Shown here: positions 44,930-54,337 of the stretch, one piece after another
Numbering within the stretch: the first letter of the stretch is position 1
Layout: each line of letters opens with the position of its first letter
Origin: Aquimarina sediminis
GTDB lineage: Bacteria > Bacteroidota > Bacteroidia > Flavobacteriales > Flavobacteriaceae
Assembly (NCBI RefSeq): GCF_002895435.1
Contig: NZ_POYJ01000009.1
Span: 1-64,000, forward strand
Length of the DNA stretch: 64,000 bases
Direction: 5' to 3'
Made by a program: the position numbers and the translations under genes
The notes under the pieces: generated by a model
The model's database searches: none
What the model was told of the DNA's origin: nothing
The model's input: the letters and a program-made list of their open reading frames with translations, nothing else

Positions 44930-45634
44930 CTAAAACACGTGCCCATCTTCTTCCTTTTCTTCATCTGTAGAGGAATCAATCCCTGTTACTTTTGGGGCTC
45001 GATAGAGCTCTCGCCTGGCGTTGCTATTGTCAAAAACATTATCTGCGGCTGCATTTATTTTTTGTAGTATCGCATATATCTCATTAAGCATTTCTATACG
45101 TTGCTCGGTATCTACGGTACGAGTTCCTTTTTTTTGCTCCTGATTCTTATTGGCTTTGCGTAACTCTTGTGCCAATTGTACCGGCTCTTCAAGTAATGTT
45201 GTAGGAGCACCTGCGTCGGTCAAAGCTTGTCGATGTTGATCGATGGTATCGGTAAGCCCTTCCATATAATGGATCATACGGGTTTGACTATATCTTATCT
45301 CTTTATATCTACCTACACCAAACTGTTTTTGGATTGCTTTCTTATCAGGAAAGGCATCGAGTACCCAATATTTTAATTTCCTGAAATGTACATGACATGC
45401 CTCCATAGCTTTTTCTACCAATTCTGTTTTTTGCTGTAATTGGGTAAGATTAATCACATCGCCACCATCTTTGTACGCATTATTAATCTTTCCTTCTAGT
45501 TCTGAAAGAAAAGTAGCATTTAGCTTGGCGTCAAAATTTCCAAATTGTTCTATGTCTTCTTTTAAATACTCGATAATCGTATCTCCCCATTCTAATAATA
45601 CGATGTCTTTACATCTGTAATTGCGTTCTGCCAT
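44930..45634 (-). CDS. Hypothetical alpha-helical protein, 234 residues
   Basis: Soluble, almost wholly helical by composition, with a basic middle (KKAIQKQFGVGRYKEIRYSQTRM), a Gln/Lys-rich stretch and an acidic tail (SSTDEEKEEDG). No signal peptide, no membrane helix and no enzymatic motif seen. I do not recognise it. The 21-bp minisatellite lies about 160 bases upstream of its start, as the other minisatellite lies upstream of a minus-strand gene. Confidence 0.65.
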   Translation of the reverse strand: MAERNYRCKDIVLLEWGDTIIEYLKEDIEQFGNFDAKLNATFLSELEGKINNAYKDGGDVINLTQLQQKTELVEKAMEACHVHFRKLKYWVLDAFPDKKAIQKQFGVGRYKEIRYSQTRMIHYMEGLTDTIDQHRQALTDAGAPTTLLEEPVQLAQELRKANKNQEQKKGTRTVDTEQRIEMLNEIYAILQKINAAADNVFDNSNARRELYRAPKVTGIDSSTDEEKEEDGHVF

Positions 45635-45789
45635 GTGTGTTTGTTTTTATTGTTTATTAATTAGTTTATCATATTTCCCTACATACTATTACAATGGAAG
45701 GAAATATTGGTTTATATAGGTAAATGTCTTGTCTATCAAGATTGTTACCACTGATAACCAATAAATTATATTTTTTTTATCGAAAAAAG

Positions 45790-46122
45790 GTCTACCCCAC
45801 ACGGAAAACACTTTATCTAACATGGAAGGTGATTTATCCAATACGGAGGACAACTTATCCAATACGGAAGATCATTTATCCTATAGGGAAGACAACTTAT
45901 CCAATATGGAAGGTGATTTATCCCACACGGAAGACAACTTATCCAATGCGGAAGGTGCTTTATCCAACACGGAAGACAACTTATCCAATACGGAAGGTGC
46001 TTTATCCAACACGGAAGACATCTTATCCAATGCGGAAGGTGTTTTATCCAACACGGAAGACAACTTATCCAATCTGGAAGGTGTTTTATCCAACATGGAA
46101 GACAACTTATCCAACAATTGAA
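45790..46122. repeat. 21-bp minisatellite, about 15-16 units
   Basis: TTATC recurs at 45813, 45834, 45855 and then every 21 bases to 46107, without a break. Two unit types alternate, ggaagacaacttatccaa and ggaaggtgntttatccaa, giving a 42-bp higher-order period. It keeps frames open on both strands (heptads NLSNTED, YPTRKTT and LDKLSSV), which I regard as a by-product of the 21-base period. No spacers, so not CRISPR. Confidence 0.9.
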
Positions 46123-46234
46123 GATTACTCACAAACATTTCTATATCATACCATTTCTGATATGACTTTGCTTTTTTTCTTAACAAATGTCTAATACGAT
46201 TAGTTACTAACCAGTTGGTCTAGGTATTATAAAA

Positions 46235-46690
46235 AGCATATAAGATACTTACACTAGGGAGCCTTACCCTTCGAGAGCCTCAAGGTGGAAAATATTTACA
46301 ATGTATACTTCTAAAGAGGGCTGCGCGGAGTCGAAGCCCGGTCATGGAAGTCCGAGGTCTGATGCCCGAAGCTCGATGTTATAAAAACCTCGTAATATAC
46401 TTATACACCTCGGAGCCTTACCCTTCGAGAGCCTCAGGGTTCGAAATGCTTACAATATACTCCTGGCGAGGGCTGAGACACTCGAAGCCCGGTGATGGGA
46501 GTCCGAGGTCGGGTGCCCAAAGCTTGATGTTATGAAAAGTACATAATACACTTACACACCTCACAACCTTACCCTTCGAGAGCCTCAGGGCGCGAAATGC
46601 TTACAATCTATACTTCTAGCGAGGGCTGAGGCACTCGAAGCCCAGTCGTGGAAGTCCAGTGTTATGTATCAAAGCCTCGGGCACCCGGCT
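46235..46690. repeat. 152-bp tandem triplication containing REP-like elements R8-R10
   Basis: Three units start with ccttacccttcgagagcctc at 46262, 46415 and about 46567, a step of about 152 bases. Each has a left arm (cttcgagagcctca), a right arm (gagggctgag-cactcgaag) and a linking segment gtcatggaagtccg. Adjacent to the 3' end of the CHAT gene. Confidence 0.8.
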
Positions 46691-46698
46691 CCCCAAAA

Positions 46699-49600
46699 TC
46701 AAAGTCTCATCTTTTTTCTTTTTTCCTGATACCATAATACGCCTAGAAATATAATAGTTAATCCCCCTAGTCCAAACACCCAATACAACAAACTGTTGTC
46801 CTTAAAAGGAATTGGTGATGGATCACCGACCAAGTAAAAACTTCCCCAATAAAAAGGGTCTCCCCGATTAATATCTGCGGTTTTTAGATATTCTAGTTTT
46901 GCCTGTTGCAGGGCTCTGGTTTTGTTCATCCCCTTTTTGAGGTTGGTGTAAAAGGATTTCATTAATACCGGAGTGGTTTGATCCGACACCTCCCAACCAC
47001 TTAGCACCAAACTCTTGGTTCCAGCATACTGAAACGCATTGCCCAAACTCATAATCCCCTCGCCTTTGGCTATTTTTCCTGATCCCGTATTACAGGCGCT
47101 TAATACCGTAAGCTCTGCCGGAATATCTAACGCAAACAACTCATGGCTGTATAAGTAATTATCCTCTATAAAATCCTTGCCTTTGGTAAATAACAGCTTA
47201 GAATTTTCTGGGTGTTCATGATCCACCTCTCCATGGAGAGCGAGATGCAAAATACTATATCGATCTGCATTTTTCTTAAAATTAGACTCTATCGCTTGTG
47301 ATCCAAAATAGTATTGCCCATCAATAATAGAAGAGATCGCCTTGATCTCTTTGCGGGTTCCTGGCAAATCATAATCACTATCCCTAAGTGTTGCCAGACT
47401 CATGGCACTTGTATCTGTCATAGTAGCCATATCTGAAAAAGAAAAAGCAAGACATTCTGGTTGTTTTTGAGATTGTGAAGTCTCGATCGAAGGAGCTAAT
47501 AGTAAATTTATAGAACTGGCATAGCCAATAGCATACTCTCTTAATAGATATGAGAACCTCTTTGGATCATTAGTACTATCCTTTTGAGCACACAATAACT
47601 CAAAATTAAGGTGCCATAAAGAACCATCAGGGATAATAATTAATTGATCTCCCTTAAGCTGGTTTTTAACCGGCAGAATCAACTGCTTATATAACTGATG
47701 AGCGACTGTCTTAAACAAAGCCGTGTTTTTGGTAACAATCCCTTCTCTTAATTGCTCAACACTTGTATTGAGTTTGGACACAGATAGAGTTGTTGTTTTT
47801 ATATCGTGTTTAGAAATGGTAAATACATACAAAAGATCATCTGTCACAAAATATTCTAATAGCGTAGTCCTCTCATCTAGCTTTTTCTGAATATCGGTAA
47901 CAGAAATAATAGTATTCTGATGTTTTAACTGATAGTATTTTGGATATTTTTTTTCTATGATTTGAGTTAAAGAGTCCTGCTTTCTACTTAGGTCAAACAA
48001 TTCGTTTTCATAGCTTGCAATTTTAGCAGAGTCTGGTGCTTGGGCTGATCGCTCATTAACAATCGAGGATGTATACACAGATCGTTCTGATTTTAGGTTT
48101 TTCTCTACATCCAAAATCGCTTTAGGTAGCCCGGCATAGTTTCTAGCATCAGACTCTGCTAGTAACCCTTTTAAGGTATTTGCCTTACTTTTTTCGGCAT
48201 AATAAAATGCTTGTTCTAATGACTGCCGGTTTTGATCGCTTTGGTATTGCAATACTTGTGCTTTTATGGCTCCTGCATATACTTCTTGCGCCTGTTTGGC
48301 AAAAGTAATTTTATCCTGATAGGTCTGTAGTGTTTGTCTTATAGTTTGTATTAATGCATCTGCTTTTTGATACGTAGCAATACTCTCCTTCAGGTCTTTT
48401 ATATTTTTATAAGCAGTAAACCGCTCTTGTAAAACGTTAGCGTTGCTGTACAATGTCGTTAATAGTACGTTTAGGTCCAGATATTGATCTGAGTTAAGTC
48501 TATCCCCAGAAACAGATTCTTGATTAGGTTTGAGATTTGCCATCCTGGCTTTTTCATAATACTGAATTGCTTCTTTATATTGTTTGGTTTTATAATACAC
48601 ATCAGCAATCTGATTGTATGATTTTGCAGTTCTGGGATGGTGATTACCATCTATTTGAAGTCTAATCGTTATGCTCTTTTGAAGAAGTGTTAATGCTTTT
48701 GAATATTCTTTTTGCTCCGTATATAAGCTCGCGATAGAATTATATGTATCACAGATAAAATAACTAAATTCTCCATATACATGTTTATGTATTTTCAAGG
48801 CTTTTTGATAATAAAATAACGCAATATCGTAATCTTCTTTCACTCTATACAAATCCCCAATATCAAGATAAGAATATGATGTAAATGAATGATCTTCCCC
48901 TAACGTATTGATTCTTATCTGCATAGCTTTTCCATAGTAAAGTAGTGCAAGATTATAATTTTCCTTCTTCTTATAAGTGTTAGCTATATTATTATATGTT
49001 CGAGCTACTGCACTATGTCCAGCTCCTAAAGACTCTAAATAATTTGCCACACATTTATTATAATATAATATTGCTTTGTCGTATTCTCCTTTAAAATAAT
49101 GAATGAACCCAATATTATTAAAACTAGTTCCAATAAACGGATGTTTTTCAGGATACACTTTCTTTTCTATCTCAAGTGTTTTTTCATAATACATCATCGA
49201 TTGATCATAGAATCCTTTTTTACCAAAAGCTACTCCTAATTCATTATATACAACAGAAACAGTTATACTACTACTTCCCAATTTATCAACAAGTATAATT
49301 AACGCCATATCATCATAATGCAAAGCTATATCATGATTTCCTTTACGTCTATTCATCACGCCAATACTTATATAACAAAGTGCAACATTAGGATGATCTT
49401 CTCCAAAAAAAGGAACCAGAACAGACAATGCTTTTTCCTGATATTCAAACGCCTGATCAAACTTATCTAATCGCGATAATATGTTACCAATATGATTGTA
49501 ACAAAACCCCGCCTCCGGGCTATTTTCTCCATAGATAGATAATCTTATTTGCAATGCTTTTTGATAATAGTCTAGTGCTTTATGATATTTCCCTAAATGA

Positions 49601-50238
49601 TAATAGGTGGTTCCTATATCAATATAACTATCGGCTACTTTGCTGTGTTTTTTGCCAAAGGTATTGACTCGGGTGGCAAGCGCTTTTTTATAATTGTCTA
49701 ATGCTTTATCATACTCTGCCAGTACATGGTGGATGGTACCAATATTATGATAACAGTCTGCCATATGATGATCTCCCTTATCAAAATGACCCTGCTGGAT
49801 AGCTAGTGCTTTTTGATAATACTCCATAGCAGGCAGGTATTTATCCTGCTCCTTAAGTATATGCCCTATACTATTATATAACACAGCTACCTCTGGGTGA
49901 TCACTACCAAAGACTGTTGATCGTATCGATACAGCCTGCTCTGCATGTTGCAAAGCCTTTATAAAGTCAAAACTATCTTTATAAGTCTTGGAAATTTTAT
50001 CATGGCAATCAGCAATACGCTTTTGAGCATCTGCTTTTTTATAGATAACGAGCGCTTTATTAAAATATACCATTGCGCTATCCTGTTTTCTTTGGGCTAA
50101 CAGCTCATCTGCCTTAGTAAAATATTGAGATGCAATAATGGTATCTTGTGCAGGTTGCGTATACCCTGTATGATAAACTATCAAACTCAAAAACAGGCAT
50201 ATTGTTCTGGAGGAAAGTAAATAATCGGGGAGGTTCAT
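46699..50238 (-). CDS. TPR-CHAT protein with signal peptide and C-terminal membrane helix
   Basis: About 1179 residues from the ATG at 50238 (MNLPDYLLSS), chosen because it opens directly into a signal peptide. About a dozen TPR motifs follow (residues 50-590: YNSIGHILKEQDKYLPAMEYYQKAL-type units), then a coiled region, then a CHAT caspase-like domain with the dyad His in LHLALHG (about 1009 counted from an ATG at 50259) and Cys in LSACNTGSG (about 1056). A final membrane helix LYWVFGLGGLTIIFLGVLWY precedes a basic KRKK tail. The domain order places TPR and CHAT outside the cytoplasm, anchored at the C-terminus. A protease role is inferred from the intact dyad. Bracketed by REP-like repeats in opposite orientation. 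Confidence 0.88.
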   Translation of the reverse strand: MNLPDYLLSSRTICLFLSLIVYHTGYTQPAQDTIIASQYFTKADELLAQRKQDSAMVYFNKALVIYKKADAQKRIADCHDKISKTYKDSFDFIKALQHAEQAVSIRSTVFGSDHPEVAVLYNSIGHILKEQDKYLPAMEYYQKALAIQQGHFDKGDHHMADCYHNIGTIHHVLAEYDKALDNYKKALATRVNTFGKKHSKVADSYIDIGTTYYHLGKYHKALDYYQKALQIRLSIYGENSPEAGFCYNHIGNILSRLDKFDQAFEYQEKALSVLVPFFGEDHPNVALCYISIGVMNRRKGNHDIALHYDDMALIILVDKLGSSSITVSVVYNELGVAFGKKGFYDQSMMYYEKTLEIEKKVYPEKHPFIGTSFNNIGFIHYFKGEYDKAILYYNKCVANYLESLGAGHSAVARTYNNIANTYKKKENYNLALLYYGKAMQIRINTLGEDHSFTSYSYLDIGDLYRVKEDYDIALFYYQKALKIHKHVYGEFSYFICDTYNSIASLYTEQKEYSKALTLLQKSITIRLQIDGNHHPRTAKSYNQIADVYYKTKQYKEAIQYYEKARMANLKPNQESVSGDRLNSDQYLDLNVLLTTLYSNANVLQERFTAYKNIKDLKESIATYQKADALIQTIRQTLQTYQDKITFAKQAQEVYAGAIKAQVLQYQSDQNRQSLEQAFYYAEKSKANTLKGLLAESDARNYAGLPKAILDVEKNLKSERSVYTSSIVNERSAQAPDSAKIASYENELFDLSRKQDSLTQIIEKKYPKYYQLKHQNTIISVTDIQKKLDERTTLLEYFVTDDLLYVFTISKHDIKTTTLSVSKLNTSVEQLREGIVTKNTALFKTVAHQLYKQLILPVKNQLKGDQLIIIPDGSLWHLNFELLCAQKDSTNDPKRFSYLLREYAIGYASSINLLLAPSIETSQSQKQPECLAFSFSDMATMTDTSAMSLATLRDSDYDLPGTRKEIKAISSIIDGQYYFGSQAIESNFKKNADRYSILHLALHGEVDHEHPENSKLLFTKGKDFIEDNYLYSHELFALDIPAELTVLSACNTGSGKIAKGEGIMSLGNAFQYAGTKSLVLSGWEVSDQTTPVLMKSFYTNLKKGMNKTRALQQAKLEYLKTADINRGDPFYWGSFYLVGDPSPIPFKDNSLLYWVFGLGGLTIIFLGVLWYQEKRKKMRL

Positions 50239-50443
50239 AAGGGTAATTATACAGATCAATACAAAGATCGTAAAAATGTTGTTTTTAATAATGATATGAT
50301 TTTAAAATTTGTCACTATGTCATTGGAGAGGTTTATGTACACTCTTATACGAGTATATCCTTAATTTTTATTGAAGAAACCAAGTTGTCTGGACATAGGC
50401 ATTATAAAATCGTTAACCCCCAACCTGATTTCGGACTTCTACT

Positions 50444-50525
50444 GCCGGGCTTCGAGCGCCTCAGCCCTCGCAAGGAGCACATATTATAAGGAATTCGCGC
50501 CCTGAGACTCTCAAAGGGTAAGGTT
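50444..50525. repeat. REP-like element R11, inverted relative to R8-R10
   Basis: gccgggcttcgagcgcctca then cgccctgagactctcaaagg, the reverse complement layout of R8-R10 on the other side of the CHAT gene. Confidence 0.75.
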
Positions 50526-50560
50526 CTGAAGATATCTAGGCATATTATGAAATTTTCATA

Positions 50561-50697
50561 ACATCAAGCTTAAGATACCCGACATCGAACTTTTCAAAAC
50601 AGGCTTCGAGAGTCTCGACCTTCAGAATAGAATATTATAAACGAAAAGATATAATAGCGGTCACTGAGCGAAGCCGAAGTGAAAGCAGAGTTGTATT
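50561..50697. repeat. REP-like fragments R12-R13
   Basis: aggcttcgagagtctcgacc (R12) and agcggtcactgagcgaagcc (R13, the reverse complement of the R3/R4 left arm). Confidence 0.65.
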
Positions 50698-50756
50698 ATA
50701 TAAATTAGTATTGAAGTTGGTATTCTGTTTTCATAGCATCACTGGACTCTTATGAC

Positions 50757-50790
50757 CGGGCTTCGAGTGCCTCAGCCCTCGCAAGGAGAT
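50757..50790. repeat. REP-like half element R14
   Basis: ccgggcttcgagtgcctcag followed by ccctcgcaaggag, ending at the stop codon of the pxpC gene (50796). Confidence 0.7.
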
Positions 50791-50795
50791 GAATA

Positions 50796-51647
50796 CTACA
50801 AAAGCTCAAAACTACATTTATCTTTCATTCTTTTTTGGGCAATATTGTTTATTGCGTCTTCAGTTAATTGTAATACCCGAGGATAGCCTCCCGTGGTTTG
50901 ACAATCTCTCATCAATACAATTAATTTACCAGAAGGAGTTAATTGAATTGTTCCAGGTAAAACTGCCGAGGTCAAAATCGAAGGTAAGTCATTATCCAAT
51001 TTTTCTTCTAACTGAATTGCCATTCTATTTATGGTATTAGAAATTGTAAAATTGGTGTTAAGTAAAACCTGTTTTTGGGTCTCTGATAGTTGATCAAATT
51101 CTGCTCCTTTATACACTTTTAGTTTTCCTTTATTTTCGATAAAATTAGGTACTGAAATATTAGAAAAATGATTCTCAAAAACGGCTATTTTATGATAAGT
51201 AATTTCATCATTTTTATGCAACACATATTGATCGGTTATTGACTTATAATACGATTTACTACTTAGTGCTTCTTGAGTAATCAATCCATTTTTTATTCCT
51301 ACATAACCATACATATTTTTCTTACAAAAACCTGAAGACAAAACATCCTTTTTATCAACTCTAATTCGGCGATTCATTTTAATCTTTTTATCATTTAAAT
51401 AAAAATTCGCCTCGGCACCTGTTAAAGAAATTATTGTTGGCTCAGAGAATTCTAAAACCGGAGATTGAAACACCCATTCGATGCATGCATCATCTTGATC
51501 ATTACCCAGCAAAAAATTTGCCAGGGCATATGATTTTTGATCCATCGCTCCACTTCTAGGGACACCAAATTTTGAAAAACCAAAACGACCTTTGTCTTGT
51601 ATAGAACTTAAAATACCAGGTTTTAGAATTTTTATCTTTCCTATCAT
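50796..51647 (-). CDS. pxpC: 5-oxoprolinase subunit C (KipA/PxpC family)
   Basis: 283 residues. Starts IKILKPGILSSIQDKGRFGFSKFGVPRSGAMDQKSYALANFLLGN and carries ALPGTIQLTPSGKLIVLMRDCQTTGGYPRVLQL-type C-terminal motifs of the biotin-dependent carboxyltransferase-like family. With PxpA and PxpB it forms the ATP-dependent 5-oxoprolinase that returns pyroglutamate to glutamate. Overlaps pxpB by 4 bases. Confidence 0.9.
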   Translation of the reverse strand: MIGKIKILKPGILSSIQDKGRFGFSKFGVPRSGAMDQKSYALANFLLGNDQDDACIEWVFQSPVLEFSEPTIISLTGAEANFYLNDKKIKMNRRIRVDKKDVLSSGFCKKNMYGYVGIKNGLITQEALSSKSYYKSITDQYVLHKNDEITYHKIAVFENHFSNISVPNFIENKGKLKVYKGAEFDQLSETQKQVLLNTNFTISNTINRMAIQLEEKLDNDLPSILTSAVLPGTIQLTPSGKLIVLMRDCQTTGGYPRVLQLTEDAINNIAQKRMKDKCSFELL

Positions 51648-52369
51648 AATAAAGCAGATTGGGGGATATAATCACCATTAAAAACCAACGAACCAATATC
51701 GTTATATTCCTTTTCAGATATCGACATAAATTGAATCTTATCTCCTGGACGAACAAAGCAAAAATTTTCACTCTTAGGATCAAACAAATCTAAAGGACAC
51801 ATTCCAATTACATGCCATCCTCCAGGACTATCCATCGGATACACTCCAGTTTGATTTCCACCAATCGCCACCGATCCTTTTTTAACACTCAAAGAAGGTG
51901 TAAGTTTTCTTGGCAAATGTAATCTCTCATCAAGACCACCCAGATAAAAAAAACCTGGGAGAAACCCGATAAAATACACCTTATATAAAGAGGCTGTATG
52001 CAGGCTAATTATTTCATCGATTGTAAGTGATTTACTTTTTGCAAACACCTCGAGATCTTTCGCTAGAGTAGTAGTATAACAAACTGGTATTTTCCATAAC
52101 CTGTTTTTTAGACCCACATGCTGGAAATCCTTATTATACATAGATTTTAGCTCCAAAATCTTATCATAGACATCCTCTATAGTTGACACATAACAAATTA
52201 GTAACGAGTTATATGATGAGATTACCTCAACAATTAGTTTATCATAAAAAATTTCTATAGATTTTTTGTAAAAAAGTAGATCTTGAAGGATATTCTCATC
52301 GATTTCTGAAGGCCACTCCACCAAAATTGCTTTTTCAGCATACCTTTTATATTGTAATTCGTATTTCAT
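51644..52369 (-). CDS. pxpB: 5-oxoprolinase subunit B (KipI/PxpB family)
   Basis: 241 residues. GFLPGFFYLGGLDERLHLPRKLTPSLSVKKGSVAIGGNQTGVYPMDSPGGWHVIG and PLDLFDP are the family signature. Part of the 5-oxoprolinase complex; the Bacillus homologue KipI is also known as a kinase inhibitor. Ten bases after pxpA. Confidence 0.93.
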   Translation of the reverse strand: MKYELQYKRYAEKAILVEWPSEIDENILQDLLFYKKSIEIFYDKLIVEVISSYNSLLICYVSTIEDVYDKILELKSMYNKDFQHVGLKNRLWKIPVCYTTTLAKDLEVFAKSKSLTIDEIISLHTASLYKVYFIGFLPGFFYLGGLDERLHLPRKLTPSLSVKKGSVAIGGNQTGVYPMDSPGGWHVIGMCPLDLFDPKSENFCFVRPGDKIQFMSISEKEYNDIGSLVFNGDYIPQSALL

Positions 52370-52379
52370 AAATCCAATT

Positions 52380-53105
52380 TTACAATAAACTTAAGGTCTT
52401 AAATTTTGCATGTAGATGTTTCAAAATAGCAACAGATTTTGGATTATCACCATGCACGCAAATCGTATCAAAAAAAATTGGAAGCTCTGCTCCACTTTTC
52501 ACTTTTACCCTCCCTTCAGAAACCATTTTAAAAACATGATTAAAAACATCATGAGGATTTATTAGAACTGCATTATTCTCAGAACGCGAAACCAAACTCA
52601 AATCTTCATTATAATTACGATCTGCAAAAGCCTCATATTTCACCTTCAATCCTTGACCGGAAAGATACGAATCTTTATGTTTCTTTTGCGTAATAACAAC
52701 CAAACTTTTATCGATATTTTTCACAGCATTAAGAATAGAAGATGCGACCTCTTCATTTTTCACTGCTTCGTTATAAAGTGCCCCGTGAGGCTTAACATGA
52801 TGCAACTCCCCCCCCATTTGTTCTACATAAAACTTCACCAACCGAATTTGATCGGTTATCGTTTTTATCAAATCATCATTTGACATTTCCATCTTTACTC
52901 TACCAAAATTTTGTCGATCAGGATATGAAGGATGCGCTCCAATTTTTACACCATGATCTAGTGCCAACCTGATGGTTTTTCTGATCTCTTCATCTCCTCC
53001 TGCATGACTTCCACATGCTATATTACACCAAGAAACATAAGGCATAATCTCTGCATCAAACCCTGCTTCCTCACCTACATCAGCATTAAAAATTAATTGT
53101 CTCAT
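52380..53105 (-). CDS. pxpA: 5-oxoprolinase subunit A (LamB/YcsF family)
   Basis: 241 residues. NADVGEEAGFDAEIMPYVSWCNIACGSHAGGDEEIRKTI and GAHPSYPDRQNFGR at the N-terminus, HVKPHGALYN in the middle and ICVHGDNPKSV at the C-terminus. Hydrolase-type subunit of 5-oxoprolinase. 25 bases after the transporter gene. Confidence 0.94.
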   Translation of the reverse strand: MRQLIFNADVGEEAGFDAEIMPYVSWCNIACGSHAGGDEEIRKTIRLALDHGVKIGAHPSYPDRQNFGRVKMEMSNDDLIKTITDQIRLVKFYVEQMGGELHHVKPHGALYNEAVKNEEVASSILNAVKNIDKSLVVITQKKHKDSYLSGQGLKVKYEAFADRNYNEDLSLVSRSENNAVLINPHDVFNHVFKMVSEGRVKVKSGAELPIFFDTICVHGDNPKSVAILKHLHAKFKTLSLL

Positions 53106-53130
53106 TTCCTACAAGTATTTATCAAAATTC

Positions 53131-54333
53131 CTACATTGATTCTATAACTTTCCAGATTCCTCTAAAACCCAAAAAACAAGTGAATACTATTATGATAATT
53201 CCGATTAGGTTTTGCATTCGAGTATTAGTGTATTTACTTAGTATTTTTTTCTGATTCATAACCCATAAAAGGAAGATTGCAATGACTGGTAAAAGAAGCC
53301 CATTTGCTATCTGAGCAAATCGAATAATCACTATTGATTTTATACCTAAAGAAGAGAACAAAACTCCCATAAAAAGAATGAACATCCATACGGCTCTAAA
53401 CGATTTACTCTTGAGTCCTTTTTGCCATCCCAAACAACCTTTTACTACATAGGCTGCAGCAAGAGGTGCTGTAATTGCCGAGGTGATTCCGGCTGCAAAC
53501 AAGCCTGCAGATAGTACATATTTTGCCATTGACCCAAACACTGGTTCTAACCCTTTTGCCAGGTCAGCCGCATTATTCACTTCTGTTTGTTGTATTGCAG
53601 CTCCTGCAACTATGATTGCCATAGATACGAGACCTCCTAATACTATAGCGACAATAGTATCTTTTTTTGCTTCTGGCAGATCATCTGTAGATTTCCACTT
53701 TTCACTCACAATGGATGCATGAAGAAAGAGATTATAAGGAACAACCGTTGTGCCTATTAACCCAACAATGGTTAAGACTTTATCCGCCGAAAAATCAGGA
53801 ACAAAACCTCGAAGAAGCATAGAAATATCAGGTTTGGTAACAATAGCCGTAACAATAAAAGCGATACTCATTAACAACACCAAGACGATTAGACTTCGCT
53901 CCAAGATCTTATAATTACCTATATACAAGAGTATAAAGGCTATTACCCCAATACCAATACTAAAATAGTTACTAGGAATTCCTGAGGATTCTAAAATAGT
54001 TGCCAGTCCTAGTACTCCTCCACTTATATTACCTGCCTCATAGGCTGCATTGCCAATAAATATAGCCGATAATACCAGGGCGATTAGTGCTCCTCTTATA
54101 ATTTTATTATCAAATTGAGATTTCAACACTTCGCTCAGTCCTTTTTGAGTAACGACACCAAGTCTGGCTGCCATTTCCTGCAACACTACACAAGCAATAA
54201 TAGACAATACCAATGCCCAAAGTAGCGAATATCCAAATTGCACTCCTGCCAGCGTGCATACTGTTACGGTTCCTGGGCCAATAAAAGCAGCTGTTACCCA
54301 GGTACCGGGTCCTATATTAAAAAACTTCTTCAT
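53131..54333 (-). CDS. Nramp-family transporter lacking the metal-binding motifs (YcsG-like)
   Basis: 400 residues, about 11 helices, LeuT-like Nramp fold. In helix 1 the canonical DPGN is GPGT (residues 19-22), and in helix 6 the MPHN motif is VPYN (GTTVVPYNLFLHASIV). The residues that bind Mn/Fe in true Nramp proteins (Asp, Asn, Met) are thus all replaced. It is first in the unit transporter-pxpA-pxpB-pxpC. In Bacillus subtilis the Nramp-like ycsG is likewise next to ycsF (pxpA). I infer uptake of 5-oxoproline or a related amino acid rather than a metal. Confidence 0.85.
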   Translation of the reverse strand: MKKFFNIGPGTWVTAAFIGPGTVTVCTLAGVQFGYSLLWALVLSIIACVVLQEMAARLGVVTQKGLSEVLKSQFDNKIIRGALIALVLSAIFIGNAAYEAGNISGGVLGLATILESSGIPSNYFSIGIGVIAFILLYIGNYKILERSLIVLVLLMSIAFIVTAIVTKPDISMLLRGFVPDFSADKVLTIVGLIGTTVVPYNLFLHASIVSEKWKSTDDLPEAKKDTIVAIVLGGLVSMAIIVAGAAIQQTEVNNAADLAKGLEPVFGSMAKYVLSAGLFAAGITSAITAPLAAAYVVKGCLGWQKGLKSKSFRAVWMFILFMGVLFSSLGIKSIVIIRFAQIANGLLLPVIAIFLLWVMNQKKILSKYTNTRMQNLIGIIIIVFTCFLGFRGIWKVIESM

Positions 54334-54337
54334 GTAT

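Larger units (their letters stand above)
50239..50795. other. Repeat-filled gap upstream of the CHAT gene
   Basis: Holds REP-like elements R11-R14 and the presumed CHAT promoter. No gene seen. Confidence 0.6.

Noticed and set aside
44702..45067. Plus-strand frame of 121 codons overlapping the start of a hypothetical gene region
   Set aside because: It contains a repeat-derived segment (KPFDRLNVT) and runs antisense into the better supported minus-strand gene.
45790..46122. CRISPR array
   Set aside because: The units are contiguous with no spacers, and no cas genes are in the window.
45724..46194. Long open frames on both strands through the 21-bp array, giving heptad-repeat proteins
   Set aside because: A 21-base period keeps any frame without a stop open indefinitely. 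Three frames are open at once, none has a convincing start region, and divergence among units does not favour one frame.
46344..46535. Plus-strand frame of 63 codons in the 152-bp repeats
   Set aside because: It consists entirely of REP-like repeat sequence.
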